Below are positions 27,741-37,750 of a stretch of DNA of 64,000 nt, in pieces. A model generated the notes under the pieces. The model saw only the letters and a program-made list of their open reading frames with translations. It searched no databases and was not told the DNA's origin. The DNA comes from Cupriavidus phytohabitans (GTDB lineage: Bacteria; Pseudomonadota; Gammaproteobacteria; Burkholderiales; Burkholderiaceae): assembly GCF_000426345.1 (NCBI RefSeq), contig NZ_AUFE01000008.1, forward strand, positions 62,001-126,000. The letters are read 5' to 3'. A program made the position numbers and the translations under genes. Each line of letters begins with the position of its first letter. Position 1 is the first letter of the stretch.

Positions 27741-29279
27741 ATGGAATTTAGCACAAAAGCCCTGGATTTGAGCAAAGCCGGCCAAAATGGTTTCCTGGCG
27801 ACCAAGACTGACTGCCTCGTGGTCGGCCTGTTCGAGGGCCAGAACCTTGCCGGCGTGGCCAAGGCGCTGGACACGGCCACCAAGGGCTTGGTGGCGCGCC
27901 TGGTCAAGCAGGGCGATTTCGAAGGCAAGCGCGGCACCCACCTGATGCTGCACGAAGTGGCCGGCGTTGGCGCCGCGCGCGTGCTGCTGGTGGGCCTGGG
28001 CAAGGAAGCCGAGTTCTCGGACAAGGCCTTTGCCGACGCCGTGCGCACCGCGGTGCGTGCCTTGTCGTCCACGCGCGCCACCACCGCGCTGTGGTGCCTG
28101 GCGCAGCAGGCGCCGCAGCAGCGCGATGTTTCGTGGGCCATCATCAGCACCATCACGCTGGTGCGCGACGCCGGTTACCGGTTGCTGGAGCGACATCCTG
28201 GCCTGAAGCGCGCCAATGCCAACGGCAAGTCCAACGGCGCCGACAAGTCGTTGCTGCGCAAGGTCGTGATCGCGGTCGACAGCAGCGACGCCCGCGCCGC
28301 CACCCAGGCCGCGGTGCGCGGCACCGCCATCGCCAACGGCATGGAAGTGACGCGTGACCTGGGCAACCTGCCGTCCAATATCTGCACCCCGACCTACCTC
28401 GCCAATGCCGCGCGCAGCATCGCCAAGCGCCACAAGCTCAAGGCCGAGGTGCTGGGCCGCAAGCAGATCGAGGCGCTCAACATGGGTGCCTTCCTGGCCG
28501 TGACCAAGGGCAGCCAGGAGCCGCCGCAGTTCATCGTGCTGCGCTATGACGGCGCCGGTGCCAAGCAGGCGCCGGTGGTGCTGGTCGGCAAGGGCATCAC
28601 CTTCGACACCGGCGGCATCTCGCTCAAGCCGGGCGAGGGCATGGACGAGATGAAGTACGACATGTGCGGCGCCGCCTCGGTGCTCGGCACCATCCAGGCC
28701 GTGGCAGAGATGGGCCTGAAGCTCAATGTGGTGGCCGTGGTGCCGACCTGCGAGAACATGCCCAGCGGCATCGCCACCAAGCCGGGCGATGTCGTCACCA
28801 GCATGTCTGGCCAGACCATCGAGATCCTGAACACCGACGCCGAGGGCCGCCTGATCCTGTGCGACGCGCTGACCTATGTCGAGCGCTTCAAGCCGGCCGC
28901 GGTGATCGACGTGGCCACGCTGACCGGCGCCTGCATCATCGCGCTGGGGCATCAGAACAGCGGCCTGTATTCGCGCTCCGACATGCTCGCCGACCAGCTG
29001 CTGCAGGCCGGCCGCCACGCCATGGACACCGCCTGGCGCATGCCGCTCGATGACGAGTACCAGGACCAGCTCAAGTCCAACTTCGCCGACATGGCCAATA
29101 TCGGCGGGCGCCCGGCGGGCAGCGTGACCGCGGCCTGCTTCCTGTCGCGCTTCACCGAGAAGTACGACTGGGCGCACCTGGACATCGCCGGCACCGCCTG
29201 GAAGAGCGGCGCGGCCAAGGGTGCCACCGGCCGCCCGGTGCCGCTGCTGACGCAGTTCCTGATGGACCGCGCGGCCTGA
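27741..29279 (+). CDS. pepA: Leucyl aminopeptidase (cytosol aminopeptidase)
   Basis: 512-residue M17 two-metal aminopeptidase that removes N-terminal leucine and other residues from peptides; some family members also bind DNA. Active-site blocks are [20 protein letters not shown] (metal-binding Lys and Asp), [11 protein letters not shown] and [17 protein letters not shown] at 27741 follows GGAAG and gives the expected [10 protein letters not shown]; an earlier in-frame ATG at 27699 was rejected because it precedes the ribosome site. Divergent from lptF and followed by holC, a conserved order. Confidence 0.96.
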   Translation: MEFSTKALDLSKAGQNGFLATKTDCLVVGLFEGQNLAGVAKALDTATKGLVARLVKQGDFEGKRGTHLMLHEVAGVGAARVLLVGLGKEAEFSDKAFADAVRTAVRALSSTRATTALWCLAQQAPQQRDVSWAIISTITLVRDAGYRLLERHPGLKRANANGKSNGADKSLLRKVVIAVDSSDARAATQAAVRGTAIANGMEVTRDLGNLPSNICTPTYLANAARSIAKRHKLKAEVLGRKQIEALNMGAFLAVTKGSQEPPQFIVLRYDGAGAKQAPVVLVGKGITFDTGGISLKPGEGMDEMKYDMCGAASVLGTIQAVAEMGLKLNVVAVVPTCENMPSGIATKPGDVVTSMSGQTIEILNTDAEGRLILCDALTYVERFKPAAVIDVATLTGACIIALGHQNSGLYSRSDMLADQLLQAGRHAMDTAWRMPLDDEYQDQLKSNFADMANIGGRPAGSVTAACFLSRFTEKYDWAHLDIAGTAWKSGAAKGATGRPVPLLTQFLMDRAA

Positions 29280-29322
29280 CGGCCGCGGTCAGCCAACCCG
29301 GCAACGCAAGCAGCAAACGTCC

Positions 29323-29757
29323 ATGACGCGCATCGACTTCCACAGCAACGTGCCGGACCTGCTCGGCTATGTCTGCCGGCTGGTCCGCAAGGCCTACGGC
29401 GCCGGCCAGAAGGTCGTGATCCACGGCACGCCGGCGCAGCTGGCGGACCTGGATGCACGCCTGTGGACCTTCTCGGCGCTGGATTTCCTGCCGCATTGCG
29501 GGCTGGAACACCCCAATGCGGCGGTCACGCCGATCCTGCTGGCCGCCACCACCGAAGGCGTGCCGCATCACCAGCTGCTGATCAACCTGTCCGACCAGCC
29601 GCCGGCGCAATTCGCCAGTTTCGAACGTTTGATCGAAGTGGTGGGGTCGGGCGACGCCGCCCGCGAAGCCGGCCGCCAGCGCTACCGCTTCTACCGCGAA
29701 CGCGGCTATCCGCTGACGCATCACGATATCGGCCAGCCCAAGGGAGACGCAACATGA
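29323..29757 (+). CDS. holC: DNA polymerase III chi subunit
   Basis: 144-residue clamp-loader accessory protein that links the replisome to SSB. MTRIDFHSNVPDLLGYVCRL and the block VVIHGTPAQLADLDARLWTFS, FLPHC fit HolC. Position after pepA is conserved across proteobacteria. Its stop overlaps the following gene by ATGA. Confidence 0.93.
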   Translation: MTRIDFHSNVPDLLGYVCRLVRKAYGAGQKVVIHGTPAQLADLDARLWTFSALDFLPHCGLEHPNAAVTPILLAATTEGVPHHQLLINLSDQPPAQFASFERLIEVVGSGDAAREAGRQRYRFYRERGYPLTHHDIGQPKGDAT

Positions 29758-30230
29758 GCGAACGCACCACATCGCGGGTGATCCCGCGGCCCGGGCCCAA
29801 CGACAGCATTCCGCTGCTGACCGAAGTGGTCGAACTGCCGGACACGGAACCGGCGGCGCAGCCGCTGGCCGCTTCGCAGGAAGGGGTCATCGATACCTTC
29901 GGCATGGCCGAATCCGGCATGGTCATGCACGTGGGCGATACCGGGGAGCCGCAGGCCGAAGCACCGCCGCAAGCCCCGGCGGCGGTGGCCGATCCCGGCG
30001 AGGACGACCTGCGCGCCATGCGCAGCGAGCTGCTGTCGCGGGTGATGCTGCGCTTCCGCACCGAATGGCCGCAGGTGGTCGAGGCCCATACCGAAGCCAC
30101 GCTGCAGGCGCGGCTGGCGCCGCTGACCGCGCAGCTGGCCAGCGAACTGACGCAGTCACTGGAGGCCAGGCTGGTGGAGTGGCTGGACGCGACGCTGGAG
30201 GAGATCGAGCGGACGCCGGGCGGGGACTGA
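29754..30230 (+). CDS. DUF2486 family hypothetical protein
   Basis: 158 residues. The N-terminal part is proline- and alanine-rich and probably disordered, with a conserved SIPLLTEVVELPD segment. From about residue 80 it forms amphipathic helices (LRAMRSELLSRVMLRFRTEW). No signal peptide or membrane segment. The family is restricted to betaproteobacteria and often follows holC; function unknown. Coupled to holC by ATGA, so perhaps replisome-associated, but that is guilt by association only. Confidence 0.82.
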   Translation: MSERTTSRVIPRPGPNDSIPLLTEVVELPDTEPAAQPLAASQEGVIDTFGMAESGMVMHVGDTGEPQAEAPPQAPAAVADPGEDDLRAMRSELLSRVMLRFRTEWPQVVEAHTEATLQARLAPLTAQLASELTQSLEARLVEWLDATLEEIERTPGGD

Positions 30231-30268
30231 GGAGAGCCATCGTCGCCCTGGCGCGGCGAAGGGTTTCT

Positions 30269-30288
30269 CCCCTCTCCATTTGGGAGAG
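30269..30288. repeat. Short hairpin of the CCCCTCTCC repeat family
   Basis: CCCCTCTCC then ATTTG then GGAGAG forms a 6-base stem (30272-30277 with 30283-30288) between the convergent DUF2486 and ilvD genes. It shares its core with the repeats at 4435 and 24747. Confidence 0.55.
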
Positions 30289-30328
30289 TGGAGCAAACCG
30301 CCGGCATGCAAGACGCCTCGCCAACAAA

Positions 30329-30352
30329 AAAGCCCGCGATCTTGCGGGCTTT
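30329..30352. terminator. Bidirectional intrinsic terminator
   Basis: AAAGCCCGC and GCGGGCTTT pair around GATCTT, with A and T tracts on the two sides. It lies between convergent genes and can end both the holC-side transcript and ilvD. Confidence 0.9.
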
Positions 30353-30373
30353 CTTGCATACGGCAAAGGCGCC

Positions 30374-32047
30374 TCAGTCCGTCACCGCGCCCTTGCTGGC
30401 CGTCGACGCCAGGCGCGCAAACTTCGCCAGCACCCCGCGCGTATAACGCGGTGCCGGCTGCTTCCAGTTGGCCCGGCGCCGGGCCAGCTCCTCGTCCGCC
30501 ACATTCAGCTGCAGCAGCAGCTTGTGCGCATCGATGGTGATCGAATCCCCTTCCTGCACCAGCGCGATCGTGCCGCCGGCGAACGCTTCGGGCGCCACGT
30601 GGCCGACCACCATCCCCCAGGTTCCGCCCGAAAAGCGGCCATCGGTAATGAACCCGACCGACTCGCCCAGCCCCTTGCCGATGATGGCCGACGTCGGCGC
30701 CAGCATTTCCGGCATGCCCGGGCCGCCCTTGGGGCCGAGGTAGCGCAGCACCAGCACGTCGCCGGCGTTGATCTTGTCGGCCAGGATGGCTTCCATCGCG
30801 CTCTGCTCGTCCTCGAACACGCGCGCCGGGCCGGTGATGACCGGGTTTTTCAGCCCGGTGATCTTGGCGACCGCGCCTTCCTCGGCCAGGTTGCCCTTCA
30901 GGATGGCGAGGTGGCCTTCCTTGTAGAGCGCCTTTTCGATTGGCAGGATCACGTCCTGGTCGGCGCGCGGGGTGTCCGGCACGTGTTCGAGTTCTTCGGC
31001 CAGCGTGCGGCCGGTAATCGTCAGGCAGTCGCCATGCAGCAGGCCGGCCTTGAGCAGGATCTTCATGACCTGCGGGATGCCGCCCGCCTTGTGCAGGTCG
31101 GTGGCCACGTACTGCCCGGACGGCTTCAGGTTGCAGATCACCGGCACCTTGCGGCGGATGCGCTCGAAGTCCTCGATGGTCCATTCGACTTCCGCCGAGT
31201 GCGCGATGGCGAGGTAGTGCAGCACCGCGTTGGTCGAGCCTCCGGTGGCCATGATCAGCGCCACGGCGTTCTCGATCGACTGGCGCGTGATGATGTCGCG
31301 CGGCTTGATGTCCTTCTTGATCGCCTCGACCAGCACGCGCGCCGATTCGGCCGCGCTGTCGACCTTCTCCTGGTCCGGGTTGGCCATGGTCGACGAGTAC
31401 AGCAGCGACATGCCCAGCGCCTCGAACGACGAGCTCATGGTGTTGGCGGTGTACATGCCGCCGCACGATCCGGTCGACGGGCAGGCGTTCTTTTCCACGC
31501 CCTCGAAGTCTTCCTGGCTCATGCGCCCGGCGGTGAATTCGCCCACCGCCTCGAACGACGACACGATGGTCAGGTCCTTGCCCTTCCAGTTGCCCGGCTT
31601 GATGGTGCCGCCGTAGACGTAGATGCCCGGCACGTTGGTGCGCGCCAGCGCGATCATGCCACCGGGCATGTTCTTGTCGCAGCCGCCGATCACGACCACG
31701 CCGTCCATCCACTGGCCCTGCGCCGCGGTCTCGATGCAGTCGGCGATGACCTCGCGCGAGATCAGCGAGTACTTCATCCCCTCGGTGCCCATCGACATGC
31801 CGTCCGAGATGGTGGGCGTGCCGAACACCTGCGGGTTGGCGCCGGATGCCTTGATCGCGTCGATCGCCGCGTCGGCCAGGCGCTGCAGGCCGGCATTGCA
31901 GGGGGTGATCGTGGAGTGGCCGTTGGCGATGCCCACCATCGGCTTGTCGAAGTCTTCCTGCTTGTAGCCGAGGGCGTAATACATCGAGCGGTTGGGGGAA
32001 CGCGCCACGCCTTGCGTGATGTTCCGGGAGCGTTTGTTGAATGCCAT
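30374..32047 (-). CDS. ilvD: Dihydroxy-acid dehydratase
   Basis: 557-residue iron-sulfur enzyme of the valine, isoleucine and pantothenate pathways, converting 2,3-dihydroxy acids to 2-oxo acids. Cluster cysteines lie in [26 protein letters not shown] and [27 protein letters not shown] and [14 protein letters not shown] are further conserved blocks. The start at 32047 ([13 protein letters not shown]) fits the family; an upstream frame opening was not used. Divergent from a LysR regulator gene. Confidence 0.96.
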   Translation of the reverse strand: MAFNKRSRNITQGVARSPNRSMYYALGYKQEDFDKPMVGIANGHSTITPCNAGLQRLADAAIDAIKASGANPQVFGTPTISDGMSMGTEGMKYSLISREVIADCIETAAQGQWMDGVVVIGGCDKNMPGGMIALARTNVPGIYVYGGTIKPGNWKGKDLTIVSSFEAVGEFTAGRMSQEDFEGVEKNACPSTGSCGGMYTANTMSSSFEALGMSLLYSSTMANPDQEKVDSAAESARVLVEAIKKDIKPRDIITRQSIENAVALIMATGGSTNAVLHYLAIAHSAEVEWTIEDFERIRRKVPVICNLKPSGQYVATDLHKAGGIPQVMKILLKAGLLHGDCLTITGRTLAEELEHVPDTPRADQDVILPIEKALYKEGHLAILKGNLAEEGAVAKITGLKNPVITGPARVFEDEQSAMEAILADKINAGDVLVLRYLGPKGGPGMPEMLAPTSAIIGKGLGESVGFITDGRFSGGTWGMVVGHVAPEAFAGGTIALVQEGDSITIDAHKLLLQLNVADEELARRRANWKQPAPRYTRGVLAKFARLASTASKGAVTD

Positions 32048-32146
32048 GGTGGTCTCCGGGGGAATGTCCGGCGCCGCGGAGTCGGGCGCTGTCACGCGGG
32101 CAGCCGATGTTGTGCCGGAGAGCATGCCCCTTGCATTTTGGAGTGT

Positions 32147-32161
32147 CAAATATATTATTTG
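32147..32161. promoter_or_regulatory. LysR-type palindrome between ilvD and the LysR gene
   Basis: CAAATA-TAT-TATTTG is a perfect 15-base palindrome in the AT-rich part of the 150-base divergent gap, 36 bases before the regulator start. Its T/A-rich dyad symmetry is what LysR proteins bind at their own promoters. Binding is inferred. Confidence 0.6.
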
Positions 32162-32197
32162 CCCTTTATTGAGTCGAAAAACATATCAGGAGGCGGG

Positions 32198-33130
32198 TTG
32201 GACCTGCGTCAGCTGCGTTACTTCGTCACCGTGGCGGAAGAGTTGCATTTCGGCCGCGCCGCGCAACGGCTGTCGATGACGCAGCCGCCGCTGTCGCAGC
32301 AGATCCAGGCGCTGGAGGAGGAACTCGGCGTGCCCCTGTTCGTGCGCACGCGCCGCTCGGTGGCACTGACGCCGGCCGGCGCGCAATGGCTGCCCGAGGT
32401 GCGCCGGGTGCTGGCCGATGCCGCGGCGCTGCCCGGGCTGGCGCAGCGGCTGGCGCGGGGCGAGCTGGGTTCGCTGTCGCTGGCCTTCGTCAGCACGGCC
32501 GACTACGGTATCCTGCCCGACCTGCTGCGGCGCTTCCGGGCGCGTCATCCGGCGGTGCAACTGCAACTGCGCGAGGCCACCAGCGACGTCCAGCTCGAAG
32601 CGCTGCTGGAAGGCACGATCGACGCGGGCCTGGTGATCCGGCCCCAGCTGCCGGCGATGCCGCACGGACTGGCCTACCTGCCGCTGGTCAGCGAACCGCT
32701 GGTGCTGGCCGTTCCCGACGGCTGGCTGCCGCCGGGCGGGCTCGCACAGGACGGCAAGGTGTCGCTGCGCGATGCGGCATCCGAACCGCTGATCATCTTC
32801 CCGCGCCGAAGCGCGCCGGCGTTTTATGACATCATTACGGGCTACTATGCGCGCGAGGGCCTGGTGCCGGCGATCGCGCAGGAAGCCATCCAGATGCAGA
32901 CCATCGTCAGCCTGGTGTCGGCCGGCATGGGCGTGGCGCTGGTGCCGGCATCGCTGTGCAACCTCCGGCGCACCGGCGTGTCGTACCTGGCGCTGCGCGA
33001 GTCCGGCCCGCAGATCGAGACCGGGCTGGCCTGGCGCGACGGCGGCAGCGCCGGCGTGGCGCCGGTGCTGCGGTCGTTCATCGAGATCGCAGGCGCACTG
33101 GCCAGCGAGGCCGCCGCGGCGCCGCGCTGA
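32198..33130 (+). CDS. LysR family transcriptional regulator (TTG start)
   Basis: 310-residue LysR protein with the start placed at TTG 32198, six bases after AGGAGG (32188-32193). This gives the universal [21 protein letters not shown]-terminus; no ATG exists at the right place. The helix-turn-helix is in [20 protein letters not shown] and the effector domain occupies the rest, resembling BenM/CatM-like proteins. It is divergent from ilvD, so it may control ilvD or only itself. Target pathway unknown. Confidence 0.85.
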   Translation: MDLRQLRYFVTVAEELHFGRAAQRLSMTQPPLSQQIQALEEELGVPLFVRTRRSVALTPAGAQWLPEVRRVLADAAALPGLAQRLARGELGSLSLAFVSTADYGILPDLLRRFRARHPAVQLQLREATSDVQLEALLEGTIDAGLVIRPQLPAMPHGLAYLPLVSEPLVLAVPDGWLPPGGLAQDGKVSLRDAASEPLIIFPRRSAPAFYDIITGYYAREGLVPAIAQEAIQMQTIVSLVSAGMGVALVPASLCNLRRTGVSYLALRESGPQIETGLAWRDGGSAGVAPVLRSFIEIAGALASEAAAAPR

Positions 33131-33171
33131 GCGCGCGGCTGGCCCATACAGATAACTTCATTCACGCCAAC

Positions 33172-33990
33172 ATGCTGATCCATCCCCAGTTCGACCCGGT
33201 TGCCATCCACCTGGGCCCGCTTGCCATCCGCTGGTACGGGCTGATGTACCTGGCCGGGTTCATCATGTTCCTGTGGTTCGGGCGCCTGCGCATCCGCCAG
33301 CCGCATATGGCGGCCAAGGGCTGGACCACGCGCGACCTCGACGACATGCTGTTCTTCGGCGTGCTGGGCGTGATCCTGGGCGGGCGCCTGGGCTACGTGC
33401 TGTTCTACAAGCCGACGTACTACCTGGCGCACCCGATGGAGATCTTCAAGGTGTGGGAGGGCGGCATGGCCTTCCACGGCGGCTTTCTCGGCGTGATCGT
33501 GGCCATGTGGCTGTTCGGCAAACTGCGGCGTCGCCACTGGATGGAGGTGACCGACTTCATCGCGCCGATGATCCCGTGCGGGCTTGCCGCCGGCCGCATC
33601 GGCAATTTCATCAACGGCGAGCTGTGGGGCCGCGCGACCGACCTGCCCTGGGGCATGATCTTCCCGCAGGCGGGCGACAACATCCCGCGCCATCCGTCGC
33701 AGCTGTACCAGTTCGCCGGCGAGGGCGTGGCGCTGTTCATCATCCTGTGGCTGTTCGCGCGCAAGCCGCGGCCGATGGGCGCGGTGTCGGGCGTGTTCCT
33801 GATCGGTTATGGCGCGTTCCGCTTCGCCGCCGAATTTGCGCGCGAGCCGGACAGCTTCCTCGGCCTGCTGGCGCTGAAGATGTCGATGGGACAGTGGCTG
33901 AGCCTGCCGATGATCCTGGCCGGCATCGCCATGGTGATCTGGGCCTACCGGCGCCAGCCGGGCGCGGGCGCGCCGCAGCCGGCGGCCTGA
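33172..33990 (+). CDS. lgt: Prolipoprotein diacylglyceryl transferase
   Basis: 272-residue inner-membrane enzyme that attaches diacylglycerol to lipobox cysteine, the first step of lipoprotein maturation. About seven membrane segments. The Lgt signature [14 protein letters not shown] is present, as are the essential-histidine motif GGMAFHGGF and HPSQLYQ. ATG at 33172 is chosen because [20 protein letters not shown] is a standard Lgt start. Confidence 0.96.
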   Translation: MLIHPQFDPVAIHLGPLAIRWYGLMYLAGFIMFLWFGRLRIRQPHMAAKGWTTRDLDDMLFFGVLGVILGGRLGYVLFYKPTYYLAHPMEIFKVWEGGMAFHGGFLGVIVAMWLFGKLRRRHWMEVTDFIAPMIPCGLAAGRIGNFINGELWGRATDLPWGMIFPQAGDNIPRHPSQLYQFAGEGVALFIILWLFARKPRPMGAVSGVFLIGYGAFRFAAEFAREPDSFLGLLALKMSMGQWLSLPMILAGIAMVIWAYRRQPGAGAPQPAA

Positions 33991-34009
33991 GCGCAGGCGC
34001 CGCGGCGGA

Positions 34010-35044
34010 TTACCTGCCGGCGCGGCGCAGCGCGTCGATGCGCGCCTGTGTATGCGGGTGCGTCGACAGGAAGTCCTGGCCGCGGTCCGGTGCGGCTTCC
34101 GATGCCGACGACGTCGCGCCGGCGCTCGCACGCTGTTCCAGCCTGACCAGCACATCGGCCAGCGCCGCCGGCGGCAGCCCATTGCGCTGCATGACCTCGA
34201 TGGCGAAGTCGTCGGCCTCGCGCTCGTGGTCGCGTGAGTAGCGCAGCGTCAGCATGGCGGCCGGCACGCCGGCCAGTACCGTCGAGATGTCGCCGAACAG
34301 GTAGGCCGACAGCGCGCCCAGCGCCGAAGCCTGGATCACCTGCTGCAGGCCGTGGCGGCGCGCCACATGGCCGGCTTCGTGCGCCAGCACCCCCATCATT
34401 CCCGCGCCGGTGCCTGCCAGGCTGACCAGCTCGTCGGTGACCACGATGGTGCCGCCGGGCAGCGCCAGGGCATTGGCGCCGATTTCACCGCCCTGGCGGA
34501 ACAGGATCTGGTAGTCGTGTCCCGCGTCGGGCGGCCGCCTGAGCGCGGCAAAGCCCTGGCGGATGCGTTCCTGTTCGGCCTGCGGCAGCTGCGTCGGCTT
34601 GACCACGCCGTTGTCCAGGCTCGCCAGCGTCAGCCTGCCCAGATGGGCCTCCACTTCCGCCGGCACCGTGCGCGCCATCACGCCCGCGCCCCACGGCAGC
34701 AGCACGTAATAGCCCAGCACCAGCACCGCCACCAGCGCCGCCACCGCCATCCCCGCCAGGCGCCAGCTGTTCTGCGCGCGCGACACCAGCCCTTCGCGGT
34801 GGCCGGTGGCGGCCAGCATGTGGTCGAAGGCGGCGTGTTCGTTGATTTCGCAGAAGGCGCCGTCGGCGAACGTGACCAGCCGCGGCGCGCGCCGTACGCG
34901 TTCGGATACGCGCACATCGGACAGCGCGGCGCGGCGCAGTTCGGCGCCGCCGGGATCGCGCAGCACGGCCTGCCGCGCTTCCACGGCCAGGGTCGCGGGA
35001 TGCGCACGCGAGGTGCGGCCATCGAAGTAGGTGACTGGGATCAT
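34010..35044 (-). CDS. M48 family metallopeptidase, membrane-anchored
   Basis: 344 residues. The N-terminal 100 form a soluble domain (YFDGRTSRAHPATLAVEARQ, a DUF7092-like region), then a membrane segment near residues 102-124 (LAGMAVAALVAVLVLGYYVL), then the M48 protease with HEAGHVARRHG and the downstream EADDFAIEVM. It follows a DUF898 membrane-protein gene by 26 bases on the same strand; this pair recurs in betaproteobacteria, suggesting a joint envelope role. Substrate unknown. Start at 35044 opens directly on the conserved N-terminal domain. Confidence 0.87.
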   Translation of the reverse strand: MIPVTYFDGRTSRAHPATLAVEARQAVLRDPGGAELRRAALSDVRVSERVRRAPRLVTFADGAFCEINEHAAFDHMLAATGHREGLVSRAQNSWRLAGMAVAALVAVLVLGYYVLLPWGAGVMARTVPAEVEAHLGRLTLASLDNGVVKPTQLPQAEQERIRQGFAALRRPPDAGHDYQILFRQGGEIGANALALPGGTIVVTDELVSLAGTGAGMMGVLAHEAGHVARRHGLQQVIQASALGALSAYLFGDISTVLAGVPAAMLTLRYSRDHEREADDFAIEVMQRNGLPPAALADVLVRLEQRASAGATSSASEAAPDRGQDFLSTHPHTQARIDALRRAGR

Positions 35045-35070
35045 GGTGCCAGGGCTGGCGGGCGCGGCAA

Positions 35071-36159
35071 TCACAGCGCGATGTCGATGTCGTACCAGTC
35101 TACTGCGGCATCGCCCAGCGCACCGACCTGCTGCACCTCGCCGGCGACAAAGCTGTCGAGCGGGCTGGCGGCCAGCATGGTCACGCTTTCGGCCCGGTAA
35201 CGCGCGGCGCGGACCCGCGCGAACGGCAGGTACAGGCCCAGCGTGAGCGCGATGGCGATCAGGTTGGTGACGAAGATAAAGATCATGCGGCCTGCGCCGA
35301 CCTGGCTGCGGAAGGCGTGCGGGGCGAGCGTGGTGTGGCTCCACACGACGTTCTGCAGGCGCGCCATCAGGTAGGGGCTGACCGCCAGCAGGCCGAGGTA
35401 GAAGCCGGCAATCGCGAAGCCAAGGATTACCGCGGCGGCAAGGCCCTTGGCCCCGGGTGCCACCACCGCGCCCAGGACAAAGCTGAGCACGATGCCGGCG
35501 ACAGCCGTGGCCAGCACCACGCCGAAAGCCCGCAGGTAGACGCCGTAGAACTCGCCGGCGCCGGCGGCAAAGCCGAACGGCGCCGTGCCGAAGCGTGTGT
35601 TGCGGTGCTGGTATTGCTTGAATCGCTGGTGCGCCAGCGGCCCGAGCAGCCCCAGCGTGAACACCGCTGCCAGCGGCCACAGCACGAATACCTTGTAGGC
35701 CCCGGCATCGCCGCCCGTGAAGGCAAAGCGCAGGCCGCGGTAGCTGGAATTGGCCATGCGGAAGCGCAGCGAGCGCACCAGCAGCAGCGGGAATACCGCC
35801 AGCAGGGCTACCAGCATCGCCAGCGCGAGGAAGGGCGATACATTCGAGGCCAGCTGGAACGCAAGCGCGAGGCCGAACACGATGGCACGCCCCTTCAGGA
35901 TGGCGGAGGCCTTGCCGTGGTAATCGAAGCTGGCCCCATCGAGCCGGGTATTGCGATAGAAATACTGCAGCGTGCGCACCTTGGCCCAGGCGGAATAGAT
36001 ACCGAAGGTGACAACGGTCAGCAGTACGTTAACGATCCAGATACGGAAATACTCCGATCCCGAACCGGTGAAGGACAGCCGCAAAGGCTGCGGCAACGCC
36101 GGCGCCGTGTCCAGGGCCGCGGACGAAGAGAATGTGAAATCGCTGCTGCCGGCGTGCAT
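35071..36159 (-). CDS. DUF898 (YjgN family) membrane protein
   Basis: 362-residue polytopic membrane protein. A similar unit recurs, visible as YFRIWIVNVLLTVVTFGIYSAWAKVRTLQYFYRNT and again as HQRFKQYQHRNTRFGTAPFG and YLPFARVRAARYRAES, suggesting internal duplication. The family has no assigned function. It is probably cotranscribed with the M48 peptidase that follows. No transporter motifs or catalytic residues are evident. Confidence 0.85.
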   Translation of the reverse strand: MHAGSSDFTFSSSAALDTAPALPQPLRLSFTGSGSEYFRIWIVNVLLTVVTFGIYSAWAKVRTLQYFYRNTRLDGASFDYHGKASAILKGRAIVFGLALAFQLASNVSPFLALAMLVALLAVFPLLLVRSLRFRMANSSYRGLRFAFTGGDAGAYKVFVLWPLAAVFTLGLLGPLAHQRFKQYQHRNTRFGTAPFGFAAGAGEFYGVYLRAFGVVLATAVAGIVLSFVLGAVVAPGAKGLAAAVILGFAIAGFYLGLLAVSPYLMARLQNVVWSHTTLAPHAFRSQVGAGRMIFIFVTNLIAIALTLGLYLPFARVRAARYRAESVTMLAASPLDSFVAGEVQQVGALGDAAVDWYDIDIAL

Positions 36160-36946
36160 GGGCAGGCTCCCGGGTAAATAGAAATGCGGTTTGGCGAACG
36201 AAACGCGGCAAATATCGCTCCGCGCTTGTATCAGATATGCAACCGATTGAAATCAGGCTATTGCGGTGCGTCGTGCACATTCTCGCATCGATAAATTAAG
36301 ATCGCGGCACATTTTCCATATGCAATTGCCGACAGTCGGGTTTGCCTCGTTGGCCCCATGGGAAAACCCTCGTAACAATCGAGAAACATCCTGTTACACT
36401 GGTCGTAATCTGTAACAAGTTTCGGATGCGTGCCATCAATAAATTCAAGGACTTAGAGCCACTGGCACGGTAATCGCTAACGATACTGTTACAAGATGAG
36501 CGGCAAGCCACAGCCGCCACGGAAGCATTCAGGGAGGGTCCGGCAGGACCACTGGGGTCGGATGCTTCACGCCACCGAACAGGGCAACGGGAAAATCCGC
36601 GCGCAAGCGCGTTTCAAGGGGGGCGCCGGGCCAGCGCCAGGTTTGAATGATGACCCACGCGGCGGATACGGACGTACCCGCAGGCGATGCAAGCAGTTCA
36701 GTAGTCCTTTCAGGCGCGGGCGTTTCTTTGCAGGGAGGCATGGAAACGCCCGCCGCACCTCCTTCTCGCCATGCCGGCGCCTGTCACGCCCGGTCTCACT
36801 CGTTATCTCCGGCGCTTGTTCCGTATTGATCCTGTGTTCCGCGATGCAGCATCGAAATCGCTTGTATCGTCGCCGTCCTAATCCATAATTATGAATTATG
36901 GCGACCGGGACGCATTGGTTCCGGCCAACGGAGTACTCAACCGGGG
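36160..36946. other. Long gene-free regulatory region with repeated TGTTACA sites
   Basis: About 790 bases without a convincing gene. The left part is AT-richer than its surroundings. Between 36372 and 36493 there are four copies of GTAACA/TGTTAC (36372-36377, 36392-36398, 36411-36417, 36487-36493) in mixed orientations, two of them forming an inverted pair. The right part (36500-36880) has small open frames but with codon use unlike neighbouring genes. Just before the GntR gene is a perfect palindrome (36883-36901). Confidence 0.6.
36883..36901. promoter_or_regulatory. Candidate operator for the malonate GntR regulator
   Basis: CCATAATT-ATG-AATTATGG is a perfect 8-base inverted repeat with a three-base centre, 51 bases before the GntR start. 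AT-rich dyads of this size are standard GntR/FadR-subfamily sites, so autoregulation of the operon is likely. Binding is inferred. Confidence 0.6.
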
Positions 36947-36952
36947 GTGGCA

Positions 36953-37660
36953 ATGCGCATTGTCCAGCAGGCCCTGTACCTCGAAGTCGCAGACCGGCTG
37001 CGCGCAATGATCGATGCCCATACGTTGACGCCCGGCGCCTGGATCGACGAAAGCGCGATGGCCGAGTTGCTCGGCATCTCGCGCACGCCGCTGCGCGAAG
37101 CGTTAAAGGTGCTGGCTGCCGAAGGGCTGGTCCGGCTCGAGCCGCGACGCGGCTGCTTTGTCAACAAACTGTCCGAGCAGGACCTGGACGAGATCTTCCC
37201 GCTGATGGCGCTGCTCGAAGGCCGCTGCGCCTACGAGGCCGCGCGCAACGCCACGCGCGCCGACCTGGATGCGCTGGACGGCCTGCACGCCGACCTGGCC
37301 CGCTACGCGCAGGCCGGCGACATCGACGCCTATTACGAAACCAACGCGCAGATCCATGAGGCGATCCAGCGCCTGGCCGGCAACCGCTGGCTGTCGGGGC
37401 TGATCAGCGATCTGCGCAAGGTGCTGCGGTTGTCGCGCCACAAGAGCCTGAAGCTGCCGGGCCGCATCCACGAGTCCTGCGCCGAGCACCTGTCGGTGTT
37501 CGCCGCACTCAAGGCGCGCGACCCTGAAGGTGCCGAGGCGATGATGAAGACCCATCTGCTGCGCCAGCGCGCGGCACTGCAGGCGCTCGACAACGCCGCC
37601 GGCACGGCGCAGCCGACCCGGGCACCACCGGCGCTGCGCGTGGCCAGTGGCGACGACTAG
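36953..37660 (+). CDS. GntR family regulator (FadR/FCD type) of the malonate operon
   Basis: 235 residues: N-terminal winged helix (AMAELLGISRTPLREALKVL) and a C-terminal FCD effector domain. Located directly before malonyl-CoA decarboxylase, as MatR is in rhizobial mat operons, where malonate relieves repression. ATG at 36953 is preferred over the in-frame GTG six bases earlier because MRIVQQALYLEVADRLR aligns with GntR starts. Calling it matR would be reasonable but is by context. Confidence 0.85.
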   Translation: MRIVQQALYLEVADRLRAMIDAHTLTPGAWIDESAMAELLGISRTPLREALKVLAAEGLVRLEPRRGCFVNKLSEQDLDEIFPLMALLEGRCAYEAARNATRADLDALDGLHADLARYAQAGDIDAYYETNAQIHEAIQRLAGNRWLSGLISDLRKVLRLSRHKSLKLPGRIHESCAEHLSVFAALKARDPEGAEAMMKTHLLRQRAALQALDNAAGTAQPTRAPPALRVASGDD

Positions 37661-37750
37661 CTGCCCACGCCACACGTTTCACAGCTCACGCCTCTCACCG
37701 CAGCATGGCAAGTCTTCTACGTTCCGATCGATGCACAAGGCAGGTACCGC

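Noticed and set aside
36496-36888. 130-codon open frame in the long intergenic region, and a 60-codon frame within it
   Set aside because: Codon third positions are not GC-biased as in neighbours, rare codons AGG and GGA are frequent, and no homology is recognisable.
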